This document shows positions 16,953 to 25,942 of a stretch of DNA of 36,650 nt, in pieces. A program made the position numbers and the translations under genes. The notes below the pieces were generated by a model. That model was not told where the DNA came from. It worked only from the letters and a program-made list of their open reading frames with translations, and did not search any database. Positions within the stretch are counted from its first letter, which is position 1, and every line of letters begins with the position of its first letter. Source of the stretch: Paracoccaceae bacterium (GTDB lineage: Bacteria > Pseudomonadota > Alphaproteobacteria > Rhodobacterales > Rhodobacteraceae); NCBI GenBank assembly GCA_022448245.1, contig JAKVCO010000033.1:1-36650 (forward strand), written 5' to 3'.

Positions 16953-17825
16953 ATGGATGTATTTACACTGAAAAACGGAAGGGTTCGGGTTGACCGGATC
17001 CCTGGGCAGCAAGTGCGCGCCTTCTCCAAATTCATCGGGCCGGAGCTTGGTCTGCCCTTCGTGCCGATGGAGGTCTATTACTGCGACCGCGTGCCCAACA
17101 TCAAAAAGCTGCCGACGTCGATCAACTTTGCCCCCCGTGTGTTCTTCACGGGCATCACGCCGTCAGGCTTTAACGACGTTGGCCGCAAAAGGCGCAATCG
17201 CGCGGGCGTGCTGAGCGTTTATGGCTTCAATTCCACGCGACAACTGAGCGAGCTCATTGCAGGTAAGACCGGCAAAGCCGCCCTCAACGTCCCCGTTAAG
17301 GAGTTCGGCGGCCTCACACCCAGCGTCTTCCGCCTCGTCTTTGGCCTCTACATCTATCACACCTACTTCAAGATGACCGTGCTCGGCGGCCCCACCAAGG
17401 GGGCAAGCTTCATCTTGGGGATCCCCTACGGCGTCGAATGGGGCATGTGGCAGGTGGGCGCGTGCGGCACCTATGTCACCGAAAGGGTCATCGAAGGCGA
17501 AGACGGCCCGGTCAAAGTCCCCGTGAACCCGCCTGCCTTTGTCGGCGGGAAATACACAAAGAACAAAAAGGCGAAATACACCGCGCTGCGGAGCATCGGT
17601 GTCGGCCCCAAGCCGACCATGGGCTACCCTGACCCGCCTTTGGATGAGCGGTTCTCCCCCACAAAGGAATGGAAGGTCCTGCGCAATCTTCCTAAAAAGT
17701 TACCATCAAAAACTCTTCTGGCCCTGTCAGAAATGACGATCGAAGAGTCCCTCGATGCGGGCCAAATGCAGCTCACTTGGGATCGGGAGAAGGACGGCGC
17801 GGCGATGCTTGCCAAATACGGCTGA
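16953..17825 (+). CDS. Unknown protein, tandem paralogue 2
   Basis: This is the second copy of the unrecognised family, 290 residues. It matches paralogue 1 at VRVDRIP, FSKFIGPELGLPFVPMEVYY followed by CDRVPNIKKLP, RRNRAG, VPVKEFG, RLVFGLYIYHTYFKMT, LGIPYGVEWGMWQVGACG and the end EKDGAAMLAKYG. The central Lys-rich stretch (GKYTKNKKAKY) matches PYKKHKK in copy 1. Identity is modest overall, so the duplication is old, while the shared cores and near-equal lengths suggest both copies are under selection. About 107 bases separate the two genes; the Shine-Dalgarno is weak (CCGGAA). No function can be proposed. Confidence 0.75.
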   Translation: MDVFTLKNGRVRVDRIPGQQVRAFSKFIGPELGLPFVPMEVYYCDRVPNIKKLPTSINFAPRVFFTGITPSGFNDVGRKRRNRAGVLSVYGFNSTRQLSELIAGKTGKAALNVPVKEFGGLTPSVFRLVFGLYIYHTYFKMTVLGGPTKGASFILGIPYGVEWGMWQVGACGTYVTERVIEGEDGPVKVPVNPPAFVGGKYTKNKKAKYTALRSIGVGPKPTMGYPDPPLDERFSPTKEWKVLRNLPKKLPSKTLLALSEMTIEESLDAGQMQLTWDREKDGAAMLAKYG

Positions 17826-17944
17826 CCCGCATCTCTCTCGCGCAGAACAAGCGATCAACCGCAGGGCCCCGCCAAGGGCGTGCGCCCTAACTTGTGGTCC
17901 TGCGCGGGTTTGTTAGAACCACCAAAAGACCGCGAGAGGCCCCC

Positions 17945-19471
17945 ATGAGCATCCCCAAGCCCGTTGTTTTGTGCATCCTTGATGGTTGGGGCGATGGCGC
18001 ATCGCGTGAGGCGAACGCGCCGGCGCTGGCCGAAACGCCAAACTTTGACAAGATCCGCGCCAGTTGCCCTTCGGCTCAGCTGATTACTCATGGACCGGAT
18101 GCTGGCCTGCCTTCGGGACAGATGGGCAACTCGGAAGTCGGTCACACCAACATCGGTGCGGGCCGCGTGGTCGCCATGGACCTGGGTCAGATCGATCTGG
18201 CCATCGAGAATGAGAGCTTCTTTGGGAACGCGGCGATCCTCGAGTTTGGGGAAGCGCTCCTTGAAACGGGGGGTACGGCGCATCTGATGGGGGTGGTCTC
18301 GGATGGCGGGGTGCATGGGCACCTCAACCACATCCTCGCCGCTGCGAAATTGCTGACGTCCATGAACGTGCCGGTCGCGATCCATGCCATCACCGATGGC
18401 CGCGATGTGGGTCCCTCCACAGCAGATCACTTCGTGCCCGAGCTCGAGGCCAAGCTGCCCGAGGGCGCGCGCATCGTCACCGTGATCGGGCGCTACTACG
18501 CCATGGACCGTGACAACCGGTGGGAACGCGTGGAACAGGCCTATTGGGCGATGGTCAAAGGGCGCGGCGCTGAGGCTGGAACGCCGCTCGACGCCGTCAC
18601 ACAGAGCTACGCCGCATCTGAAACTGACGAATTCATAAAACCGACCGCGATTGCGGGATATCAGGGCATGGTTGATGGCGACGGGATGTTCTGTTTGAAC
18701 TTCCGCTCGGACCGGGCGCGCGAGGTCCTCGCAGCGCTCTGCCAACCGGGGTTCGACGCCTTTGACCCGGGTGACCGGCCCGCCTTTGCCGCACAGCTTG
18801 GCATGGTGGAATACTCAGACGCGCATAACGCCTACCTGCAAACGGCCTATCCCAAGCGGGAGATCGTCAACACGCTGGGTGAGTGGGTCGCCAAGCAGGG
18901 CAAAACTCAGTTCCGTCTGGCCGAGACTGAGAAATACCCGCACGTGACCTTCTTCTTGAACGGTGGCGTGGAGACACCCTACGAGGGTGAAGAGCGTTTC
19001 ATGCCCGCGTCGCCCAAGGTGGCCACCTACGATTTGCAGCCAGAGATGGCGTCCGCTCAGGTGACGGCAAAGTTCGTGGAGGCGATCCGCAAGGGTTATG
19101 ACCTCATCGTCACGAACTACGCGAACCCGGACATGGTGGGTCATACCGGCGATCTGGAGGCCGCGATCAAGGCCTGTGAAGCCGTGGACCGTGGCTTGGG
19201 CGAAGTCCTCGCAGCCCTCACCGAGGTGGGCGGTGCCATGATTGTCACCGCGGACCATGGCAATTGCGAAATGATGGTGGATCCGGAGACAGGAGGACCT
19301 CACACCGCCCATACGGTGAACCCGGTGCCCGTGATGCTCTTTGGCGGCCCAGAGGGTGCCAAACTGCGCGAAGGGCGCCTTGCCGACCTCGCGCCGACAC
19401 TGCTCGAGCTGATGGGCCTCGCGAAGCCGCCAGAAATGACGGGCTCCACTCTCTTGCAGAACGAGGCGTAA
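17945..19471 (+). CDS. gpmI: 2,3-bisphosphoglycerate-independent phosphoglycerate mutase
   Basis: GpmI interconverts 3- and 2-phosphoglycerate in glycolysis and gluconeogenesis using two Mn ions and a phosphoserine intermediate. The 508-residue protein belongs to the alkaline phosphatase superfamily: VVLCILDGWGDG carries the first metal ligand, QMGNSEVGHTNIGAGR holds the catalytic serine, and YANPDMVGHTGD and TADHGNCE hold further metal ligands. The true start is the ATG at 17945 (MSIPKPVV), with GAGAGGCCCC just upstream, rather than the longer open frame. It heads a block with the EnvC-like gene and ctpA. Confidence 0.97.
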   Translation: MSIPKPVVLCILDGWGDGASREANAPALAETPNFDKIRASCPSAQLITHGPDAGLPSGQMGNSEVGHTNIGAGRVVAMDLGQIDLAIENESFFGNAAILEFGEALLETGGTAHLMGVVSDGGVHGHLNHILAAAKLLTSMNVPVAIHAITDGRDVGPSTADHFVPELEAKLPEGARIVTVIGRYYAMDRDNRWERVEQAYWAMVKGRGAEAGTPLDAVTQSYAASETDEFIKPTAIAGYQGMVDGDGMFCLNFRSDRAREVLAALCQPGFDAFDPGDRPAFAAQLGMVEYSDAHNAYLQTAYPKREIVNTLGEWVAKQGKTQFRLAETEKYPHVTFFLNGGVETPYEGEERFMPASPKVATYDLQPEMASAQVTAKFVEAIRKGYDLIVTNYANPDMVGHTGDLEAAIKACEAVDRGLGEVLAALTEVGGAMIVTADHGNCEMMVDPETGGPHTAHTVNPVPVMLFGGPEGAKLREGRLADLAPTLLELMGLAKPPEMTGSTLLQNEA

Positions 19472-19486
19472 TACGGACCCTTGCTG

Positions 19487-20584
19487 ATGATGAAACGCCT
19501 GATCCTTGCCCTTCTTCTTGCGTCACCCCTTCATGCCAGCCCGGCGGAAGAGGCGCTTGAGGCGATGGCACAGATCGAGGCCGCCTCCGAAGCGCTCGCA
19601 GATGCAGACAGTGGCCGGGATCGGGTCAGCGCGCTGACACAGACGGTCCATGCTTTTGAGGACGGTCTTTCAGCTGTCCGGAGCAGCCTGCGCGGTGCCG
19701 TGCAGGAAGAAGCCCGACTGACGGCGGGACTGGCTGCAAAGGAGGCTGAGGTCGCGCAGCTTCTCAGTGTGCTACAGGTGATTGGCAAGCGCTCAACGCC
19801 TCAGATTTTGCTCCACCCTGAAGGGCCCACCGGTGCCGCGCGGTCGGGCATGATCCTGACGGACGTGACGCCTGCCCTGCAAGAGGAAGTTTCCGCCCTA
19901 CGTGCAGAGCTCACCGATGTGACGGTCATTCGTCAGTTGCAACAGGACGCGGCGAAGCGGCTGCAAGAGGGGCTCGTGGGCATTCAGGAGGCGCGGTCTG
20001 CCCTCGCTACAGCGATCGCTGATCGCGAACCGTTGCCCAAACGATTCACTGAAGACCCCGTAAAGACTGCCGTGCTGATCGCGGCCTCTGAGACGCTGGA
20101 GGCTTTTGCCAGCGGGTTGAGCGAAATCGCGCAGAATGAGACGCCCGCAAGCCTGCCTAGTGCGCCAGATCTGCGCGGAACGCTTGCACTGCCGGCGCGT
20201 GGAACACTCCTGCGCGCCTTTCAGGAAGCGGATGCGGCAGGCATCACACGACCCGGAATTATCCTTGCCACAAGGCCGAATGCCCTTGTCACGGCGCCCT
20301 CGGCAGGGACTGTTCGCTTCCAAGGCCCGCTCCTCGACTACGGAAATGTGATGATCCTTGAGCCAGCTCGCGACGTATTGCTGGTGTTGGGAGGCCTTTC
20401 TGAGGTCTACGTTCAAGCAGGAGACGTGGTCGCACAAGGCGATCCGCTAGGCTTGATGGGAGATAGCCGAGACTCCGAGGCCGCTACGGCTTCGACAAAT
20501 CGCTCAGAGACGCTCTATATCGAGGTCCGAGAGAATGAAGAAACCGCGAACCCGGAGGAGTGGTTCGCGATGCAGAGGAACTGA
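19487..20584 (+). CDS. EnvC/NlpD-like murein hydrolase activator (degenerate M23)
   Basis: The layout is that of a periplasmic EnvC-type factor: signal peptide (LILALLLASPLHASP), a long coiled-coil region (residues 20-200, rich in Ala, Glu and Leu heptads) and a C-terminal LytM/M23 domain (GIILATRPNALVTAPSAGTV, LLDYGNVMILEP, LGGLSEVYVQAGDVVAQGDP, LYIEVREN). The histidine and aspartate zinc ligands of active M23 peptidases are missing, as in EnvC, so it probably activates amidases at division sites rather than cutting peptidoglycan itself. It lies 15 bases after gpmI and 3 before ctpA. Start is ATG 19487 or 19490. Confidence 0.85.
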   Translation: MMKRLILALLLASPLHASPAEEALEAMAQIEAASEALADADSGRDRVSALTQTVHAFEDGLSAVRSSLRGAVQEEARLTAGLAAKEAEVAQLLSVLQVIGKRSTPQILLHPEGPTGAARSGMILTDVTPALQEEVSALRAELTDVTVIRQLQQDAAKRLQEGLVGIQEARSALATAIADREPLPKRFTEDPVKTAVLIAASETLEAFASGLSEIAQNETPASLPSAPDLRGTLALPARGTLLRAFQEADAAGITRPGIILATRPNALVTAPSAGTVRFQGPLLDYGNVMILEPARDVLLVLGGLSEVYVQAGDVVAQGDPLGLMGDSRDSEAATASTNRSETLYIEVRENEETANPEEWFAMQRN

Positions 20585-20587
20585 CGA

Positions 20588-21913
20588 ATGCGGAAATTCA
20601 TCCTTGCTGCCGGGGTCGGGATCCTCGCGGGCGGCGTGACGACGACGCAACTGGCCGGGCCACTTCTGGCGCAACAGGCTCAGGAGCAGTCGAGCGTCTA
20701 TGAGCAGCTCGATCTGTTTGGCGACATCTTCCAGCGCATTCGTGCGCAGTACGTGGAGGAGGTCGACGCAGAGGATCTGATCGAGGCGGCTATTGACGGG
20801 ATGCTGACATCGCTCGATCCGCATTCGTCTTACCTGTCGCCGGACGATGCCGCTGACATGCGCATTCAAACGCGTGGTGAGTTTGGCGGTCTTGGTATCG
20901 AAGTGACCCAGGAAGAGGGCTTCGTGAAAGTCGTGGCGCCTATGGATGGCACGCCTGCTGATCAGGCTGGCGTCGAAGCTGGCGATTTCATCACTCATGT
21001 CGATGGCGAGGGTCTTCTGGGCCTGACGCTCGATGAAGCGGTTGAGCTGATGCGGGGGCCGGTGGGGTCCGAAATCATCATCACCGTGGTTCGCGAGGGC
21101 GAAGATGACCCCTTCGACATCACCATCATTCGCGACACGATCCGCCTGACGGCCGTGCGCACCCGCACCGAGGGTGACGCCGTGGTCCTGCGTGTCTCTA
21201 CCTTCAATGATCAGACGTACCCGAACCTCCGTGACGGTCTTGCCGAGCAGATCGAAGAGGCTGGCGGCAAGGAGAATGTGTCGGGCGTGGTGATCGATCT
21301 TCGCAACAACCCGGGTGGCCTTTTGACCTCCGCGGTACGTGTCTCGGACGCGTTTCTGACAGCCGGCGAGATTGTCAGCACCCGTGGCCGCGAACCGCAA
21401 GATGCTGAACGTTTCAACGCGACGCCTGACGATTTGGCAGATGGCCTGCCAATCGTTGTGCTGATCAACGGTGGTTCTGCTTCGGCCTCCGAGATCGTCG
21501 CGGGCGCTCTTCAGGATCACCAGCGCGCCATCGTCGTTGGCACAAAGAGCTTCGGCAAGGGGTCTGTGCAATCGATCATGCCACTGCGCGGCTCGGGCGC
21601 TATGCGTCTGACTACAGCGCGCTATTATACGCCTTCGGGGCGCTCCATTCAGGCGCTGGGTATCTCGCCGGACATCATCGTAGAGCAGCCACGCCGCAGC
21701 GCCGCCACCGAGGAAGAAGAGGCAGCACGCAGCACGCGTTCCGAAGCCGATCTTCGTGGGTCACTCGACAATGACAGCCTGACCGAAGATCAGCGCCGTC
21801 AGATCGAAGAAGAGCGCGCCCTTGCAGAGGCGACAGCGGAGCTCCGTGAAGAGGATTACCAGTTGGCCTATGCTATCGACATCCTTAAGGGTTTGAACGC
21901 GCTGCAGCAGTAG
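20588..21913 (+). CDS. ctpA: C-terminal processing peptidase, S41 family
   Basis: This 441-residue periplasmic serine protease has a signal/anchor (FILAAGVGILAGGV), the N-terminal helical DLFGDIFQRIRAQYVEEVD and SLDPHSSYL landmark, a PDZ domain (GGLGIEVTQEEGFVKVVAP to about residue 160) and the S41 catalytic core. The core has RNNPGGLL, the nucleophile serine in NGGSASASEIVAGALQD and the general-base lysine in TKSFGKGSVQ. CtpA-type enzymes trim or degrade envelope proteins and often act on peptidoglycan hydrolases, which fits the preceding EnvC-like gene. Spacing of three bases implies co-translation with that gene. Confidence 0.95.
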   Translation: MRKFILAAGVGILAGGVTTTQLAGPLLAQQAQEQSSVYEQLDLFGDIFQRIRAQYVEEVDAEDLIEAAIDGMLTSLDPHSSYLSPDDAADMRIQTRGEFGGLGIEVTQEEGFVKVVAPMDGTPADQAGVEAGDFITHVDGEGLLGLTLDEAVELMRGPVGSEIIITVVREGEDDPFDITIIRDTIRLTAVRTRTEGDAVVLRVSTFNDQTYPNLRDGLAEQIEEAGGKENVSGVVIDLRNNPGGLLTSAVRVSDAFLTAGEIVSTRGREPQDAERFNATPDDLADGLPIVVLINGGSASASEIVAGALQDHQRAIVVGTKSFGKGSVQSIMPLRGSGAMRLTTARYYTPSGRSIQALGISPDIIVEQPRRSAATEEEEAARSTRSEADLRGSLDNDSLTEDQRRQIEEERALAEATAELREEDYQLAYAIDILKGLNALQQ

Positions 21914-21950
21914 CGCGTCTTATGCGGGCCCGGATGGGATTTGCCAGAGG

Positions 21951-22018
21951 GCCCGCCCGCCTCCCTCCTGCGCCTTTCAGGCTTGGACATGAGGAGGCCT
22001 CGCTTCGCTCGGGGCCCA
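21951..22018 (+). repeat. Dispersed intergenic repeat, copy 1
   Basis: The first 25 bases (GCCCGCCCGCCTCCCT then CCTGCGCCT) recur with one mismatch at 25801. The following part (GCTTG, a G-rich run, a short GC-rich hairpin, GGGG) is also similar between copies. It sits after ctpA; the hairpin could serve as a transcription terminator. Confidence 0.55.
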
Positions 22019-22059
22019 TGGTTTGAGAGCGCGCTATCAGAATTTCGAAGGACATCGTG

Positions 22060-22542
22060 ATGACACCGGATCAGATCGAAAAGCTGCCCTATCGGCGCAA
22101 TGTCGGCGTGATGCTGGTCAATGCGGATGGACTGGTCTTCGTCGGGCAACGGCGGGACAATCCGGAACCTGCCTGGCAGATGCCTCAGGGTGGGATCGAC
22201 AAAGGCGAGGCGCCTGAGGCTGCGGCTTTGAGGGAGCTTGAGGAGGAAACCGGGGTTTCTCCTGAGCTCGTCGAAATCGTGGCGGAGACGTCGGACTGGA
22301 TCCGTTACGAGCTGCCCGTAGATCTCATTACCAAGCTTTGGAAGGGCCGTTGGCGGGGGCAGGAGCAGAAGTACTTTCTGATGCGATTTAAGGGCTCGGA
22401 TTCGGATGTGAATATCGAGACCGAAGAGCCAGAGTTCTCCGCGTGGCAGTGGATGAGCCCTGCCGATTTGCCTGGTGCGATCGTACCTTTCAAGCGAGAG
22501 GTTTACGAGAAGGTCGTGGCCGAGCTTGAGCCGTTGATCTGA
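22060..22542 (+). CDS. rppH: RNA pyrophosphohydrolase (Nudix), RppH
   Basis: RppH removes pyrophosphate from the 5' end of mRNAs and so starts RNase E decay. The product has the RppH N-terminus ([31 protein letters not shown]), a complete Nudix box [20 protein letters not shown] followed by TGV, and the downstream KYFLMRF segment. Length (160 residues) is typical. I chose ATG 22060 because AAGGA lies seven bases upstream; GTG 22057 directly before it is too close. It follows ctpA after a repeat element. Confidence 0.93.
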   Translation: MTPDQIEKLPYRRNVGVMLVNADGLVFVGQRRDNPEPAWQMPQGGIDKGEAPEAAALRELEEETGVSPELVEIVAETSDWIRYELPVDLITKLWKGRWRGQEQKYFLMRFKGSDSDVNIETEEPEFSAWQWMSPADLPGAIVPFKREVYEKVVAELEPLI

Positions 22543-22630
22543 TTTTCCACGGCAGCGGGGCGCGTCTCGGCCGGTATCTTTCTTCTTTCCAGGTAGAGTT
22601 CCGACGCTCAAAAACTGGACTGGAAAAATA

Positions 22631-22645
22631 GAACAAAATGTGAAC
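22631..22645. promoter_or_regulatory. SOS box (LexA site) before dnaE2
   Basis: GAACAAAATGTGAAC is an exact GAAC-N7-GAAC direct repeat, the complement of the alphaproteobacterial LexA operator GTTC-N7-GTTC. It lies 37 bases before the dnaE2 start codon, where bound LexA would block transcription until DNA damage. No other window gene shows one that I noticed. Confidence 0.85.
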
Positions 22646-22682
22646 AAATGGCAGCCCGAGTCGTTTAGGGAGCTGCCACTTC

Positions 22683-25600
22683 ATGACCGGACTACCTCAG
22701 ACACAGGCCTTCGCAGAGCTGTCGGCCACATCGAACTTCACCTTTCTCACCGGGGGCTCGCACCCGGAGGAATACATGCGCCGCGCGGCACTGCTCGGGC
22801 AGCCAGCCATTGCCATTGCCGATGAGAACAGCGTGGCCGGCATTGTGCGTGCCCATACCGAGGCCAAGGAGATCGCGCGCAATGTCCGGCTAAGGCGGGA
22901 GCTTGAGGAAAAGCACGGCCTCATGGGGCCGCCTGCGCCTGCACATCTGCCCAAGCCGCCGAGCGCTGATATCTTCAATGCGCCGCGCCTGATCCCGGCA
23001 GCCAAGATCGTTTTGGAAGAGGGGCTGACGCTCACTGCCCTGCCCCGGCACCGGCAAGGATGGGGGCATCTGACACGCTTGATCTCGACAGGTCGGCTGC
23101 GGGCTCAGAAGGGCAGCTGCACCCTCGGCCTGTCCGATCTGGAAGACTTTGCGCAGGGGCTGACGCTGCTTCTCCATGTGCCACAAGGTACTCCCCCTCA
23201 GCGCGGCGGGAGCGGGTGGCATCAACACGTGCAGAGGTTGACCCGCCGCCTCCCCGGGCAATGTCACCTGCTGCTAGCCCCGCGTTATGACGGTCGCGAT
23301 CCCGCACGCTTTCGCGCCCATGCCAGGCTGGCGGCCTTTCTCGACCTTCCGCTCGTGGCCTCGGCTTTGCCGGTCATGCACCACGGGCGCAGGCGCAAGC
23401 TGACAGATGTGCTCTGCGCGATCCGACTCGGTGTTCGGGTCGATAATCTCGGGCGCGATGCGCAGGCCAATGCGGAACAGCGCCTCCGTAGCGAGGCAGA
23501 GATGCGCCGGCTTTTCACCAGCTACCCAGAAGCCGTCGATAACGCGGCCAGGCTGGCGCATGACCACAACTTCTCTCTCGAAGAACTGCGGTACGAATAC
23601 CCCAGGGAAATCATGGGCGGGGAAGAGCCGCCCGACCGTCTGCGTCGTCTCGCATACGAAGGGCTCGCATGGCGCTATCCCAAGGGCGCCACGCAGCGGG
23701 TCAAAGACCTGCTCGAACACGAGCTCGCCCTCATCGCCAAGCTGAAATACGACCCCTATTTCCTCACGGTCCATGACATCGTCTCCTTCGCGCGGTCGCA
23801 AGGGATCCTCTGCCAAGGGCGCGGGTCGGCGGCGAATTCGGTCGTGTGCTACTGCCTCGGCGTCACGTCAGTGAGCCCGGAACTCGGCACCATGGTCTTT
23901 GAGCGCTTCGTCTCAGAGGCGCGTAACGAGCCCCCCGATATCGATGTCGACTTCGAGCACGAGCGCCGCGAAGAAGTCATCCAGCACATCTACGAACGCT
24001 ACGGCCGCCACCGGGCGGGCCTGTGCGCCACGGTTATCCACTACCGCGGCAAGCGTGCCGTGCGCGAGGTGGGCACGGCGATGGGCCTCTCAGAAGATAC
24101 GATCGCGGCCATGTCCTCCCAACTCTGGGGCTTCTTCTCAGCCACCGGGCTTGAGGCGGAACGGATGCGGGAGATCGGACTCGATCCCACCGACCAGCAC
24201 CTGATCCAGACGCTCACACTGATCTACGAGATCATCGGTTTCCCCCGCCACCTGTCGCAGCATGTGGGCGGTTTCATCGTCACCGAAGGGCGGCTTGATG
24301 AGCTCGTACCCATCGAAAATGCCACCATGGAAGACCGCACCGTCATCTGTTGGGACAAAGATGACATCGACAGTCTTGGCATCCTGAAGGTCGATATTCT
24401 GGCGTTGGGGATGCTGTCGTGCATCCGCAAAGCCTTCGATCTGATCGACATGCACCATGATGAGCGACTGACGCTCGCAACCGTGCCGGAGGATGACAAG
24501 CCGACCTATGACATGCTCTGCGCCTCCGACAGTCTCGGCGTCTTTCAGGTGGAGAGCCGCGCGCAGATGAACTTCCTGCCCCGCATGCGGCCGCAGAAGT
24601 TCTATGACCTCGTCATTCAGGTCGCCATCATCCGCCCCGGGCCCATTCAGGGTGACATGGTGCATCCCTTCATCCGGCGCCGGAACGGGGAGGAAGAGGT
24701 CTCCTTCCCCTCAGACGCTTTGGGGGAGGTGCTTGGCAAGACGCTGGGCGTGCCGCTCTTTCAGGAGCAAGCCATGCAGATCGCCATCGTGGGCGCGGGC
24801 TTTTCTCCGGAAGAGGCCGACCGTCTGCGGCGCGCGCTGGCCACGTTCAAAAAGCATGGCAATGTCTCGGCGTTGAAGACGCGCTTTCTGCGCGGCATGC
24901 GGGAGAACGGCTATGACGAGGAATTCTCGCAACGCTGTTTTTCGCAGATCGAAGGGTTCGGGAGCTATGGCTTCCCTGAATCCCATGCCGCGAGCTTTGC
25001 GCTTCTTGTCTATGTGTCTGCCTGGATGAAGCGTCATCACCCCGGCATCTTTGCCTGCGCCCTGCTGAATTCGCAGCCCATGGGGTTTTATGCGCCCGCG
25101 CAGATCGTGCGGGATGCGCGGGAACACGGCGTGGTCATGCTGCCGGTCTGTGTGAATGCGTCGAGCTGGGACAATATCATGGAGCCTCAACCCGACGGGT
25201 CGCTCGCGCTACGGCTGGGCTTTCGACAGCTGAAAGGCATGGCCGAGGAGGACGCGACCTGGCTCGAGGCGGCGCGGGGAAATGGCTATCAAACCGTGCG
25301 CGATGTGTGGCGCCGGGCGGGGATCATACCGTCGGCCGTGAAGGCCTTGGCGGAGGCGGATGCGTTTCATGTGATGGGGCTGAGCCGGCGCGAGGCACTT
25401 TGGGAAGCCAAGGCGCTGGTGGGGACGAAACCGCCCCCGCTCTTTGCCCATGACATGGACGATGAGGCGATTACCGAGGCCGCGCCTGATCTGCCAAAGA
25501 TGACCGAGGGCGAAGAGGTGGTCGAGGATTACGTCGCCATGCGCCTGACGCTGCGCAAGCACCCACTCGCTTTCCTGCGCCATCGCCTGACGCCGGGCAT

Positions 25601-25799
25601 GGGCGAGCGGCCGGAGCTGAGCGAGGTCGGTCTGGCCCGCGACCATTGGCACGCGTTGCAGGCAGGCCGCACGGAGCAATGGGAGCGCGCCAAGGCGGAA
25701 CGCCGGGTAGAAGAGGTGGAGCCGATCCGAAAGTTCGCATCTGCCCGCGTTGGCCACCAGCATCCCCGGAATCAGGGTCTGCGCGTCGTCAACCGGTAG
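22683..25799 (+). CDS. dnaE2: Error-prone DNA polymerase, DnaE2 type, lacking the OB-fold region
   Basis: This C-family polymerase is used for damage-tolerant, mutagenic DNA synthesis. The N-terminal PHP domain (FTFLTGGSHPEEYMRRAALL, IAIADENSVAGIVRAH) is followed by the polymerase core. Catalytic acids lie in PDIDVDFEHERR and DILKVDILALGML-like context (GILKVDILALGML), with GRGSAANSVVCYCLG, HVGGFIVTEGRLDELVPIEN and ESRAQMNFLPRMRPQ also typical. The helix-hairpin-helix part follows (RLGFRQLKGM). After KHPLAFLRHRL the family normally continues with an OB fold containing a VRQRPGSAKG-like strand; here only about 70 hydrophilic residues follow, ending in the HPRN motif. Length 1038 is therefore short. 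It is controlled by an SOS box. No imuA or imuB lies beside it in this window. Confidence 0.9.
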   Translation: MTGLPQTQAFAELSATSNFTFLTGGSHPEEYMRRAALLGQPAIAIADENSVAGIVRAHTEAKEIARNVRLRRELEEKHGLMGPPAPAHLPKPPSADIFNAPRLIPAAKIVLEEGLTLTALPRHRQGWGHLTRLISTGRLRAQKGSCTLGLSDLEDFAQGLTLLLHVPQGTPPQRGGSGWHQHVQRLTRRLPGQCHLLLAPRYDGRDPARFRAHARLAAFLDLPLVASALPVMHHGRRRKLTDVLCAIRLGVRVDNLGRDAQANAEQRLRSEAEMRRLFTSYPEAVDNAARLAHDHNFSLEELRYEYPREIMGGEEPPDRLRRLAYEGLAWRYPKGATQRVKDLLEHELALIAKLKYDPYFLTVHDIVSFARSQGILCQGRGSAANSVVCYCLGVTSVSPELGTMVFERFVSEARNEPPDIDVDFEHERREEVIQHIYERYGRHRAGLCATVIHYRGKRAVREVGTAMGLSEDTIAAMSSQLWGFFSATGLEAERMREIGLDPTDQHLIQTLTLIYEIIGFPRHLSQHVGGFIVTEGRLDELVPIENATMEDRTVICWDKDDIDSLGILKVDILALGMLSCIRKAFDLIDMHHDERLTLATVPEDDKPTYDMLCASDSLGVFQVESRAQMNFLPRMRPQKFYDLVIQVAIIRPGPIQGDMVHPFIRRRNGEEEVSFPSDALGEVLGKTLGVPLFQEQAMQIAIVGAGFSPEEADRLRRALATFKKHGNVSALKTRFLRGMRENGYDEEFSQRCFSQIEGFGSYGFPESHAASFALLVYVSAWMKRHHPGIFACALLNSQPMGFYAPAQIVRDAREHGVVMLPVCVNASSWDNIMEPQPDGSLALRLGFRQLKGMAEEDATWLEAARGNGYQTVRDVWRRAGIIPSAVKALAEADAFHVMGLSRREALWEAKALVGTKPPPLFAHDMDDEAITEAAPDLPKMTEGEEVVEDYVAMRLTLRKHPLAFLRHRLTPGMGERPELSEVGLARDHWHALQAGRTEQWERAKAERRVEEVEPIRKFASARVGHQHPRNQGLRVVNR

Positions 25800-25800
25800 A

Positions 25801-25870
25801 GCCCGCCCGCCTCCCTTCTGCGCCTACGGCTTGAACCAGAGGGGGCGCGCTGCGCGCGGGGTGCGCTTTT
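25801..25870 (+). repeat. Dispersed intergenic repeat, copy 2
   Basis: This element immediately follows the dnaE2 stop. Its first 25 bases match copy 1 at 21951 except for one base, and its GC-rich palindrome (GCGCGCTGCGCGC) replaces the hairpin of copy 1. The remainder of the gap up to 25942 contains a second small dyad (CCTCCGGCGG) and no gene. Confidence 0.55.
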
Positions 25871-25942
25871 TCGCGCCGCGTGCCGGTTGGAAAGTACGCC
25901 TGCCTCCGGCGGAAGTACGGGGCACGAAGACTGTGGGGCGAC

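Noticed and set aside
20504..21571. 355-codon open frame on the minus strand
   Set aside because: Antisense to ctpA; no ribosome site and no recognisable domain.
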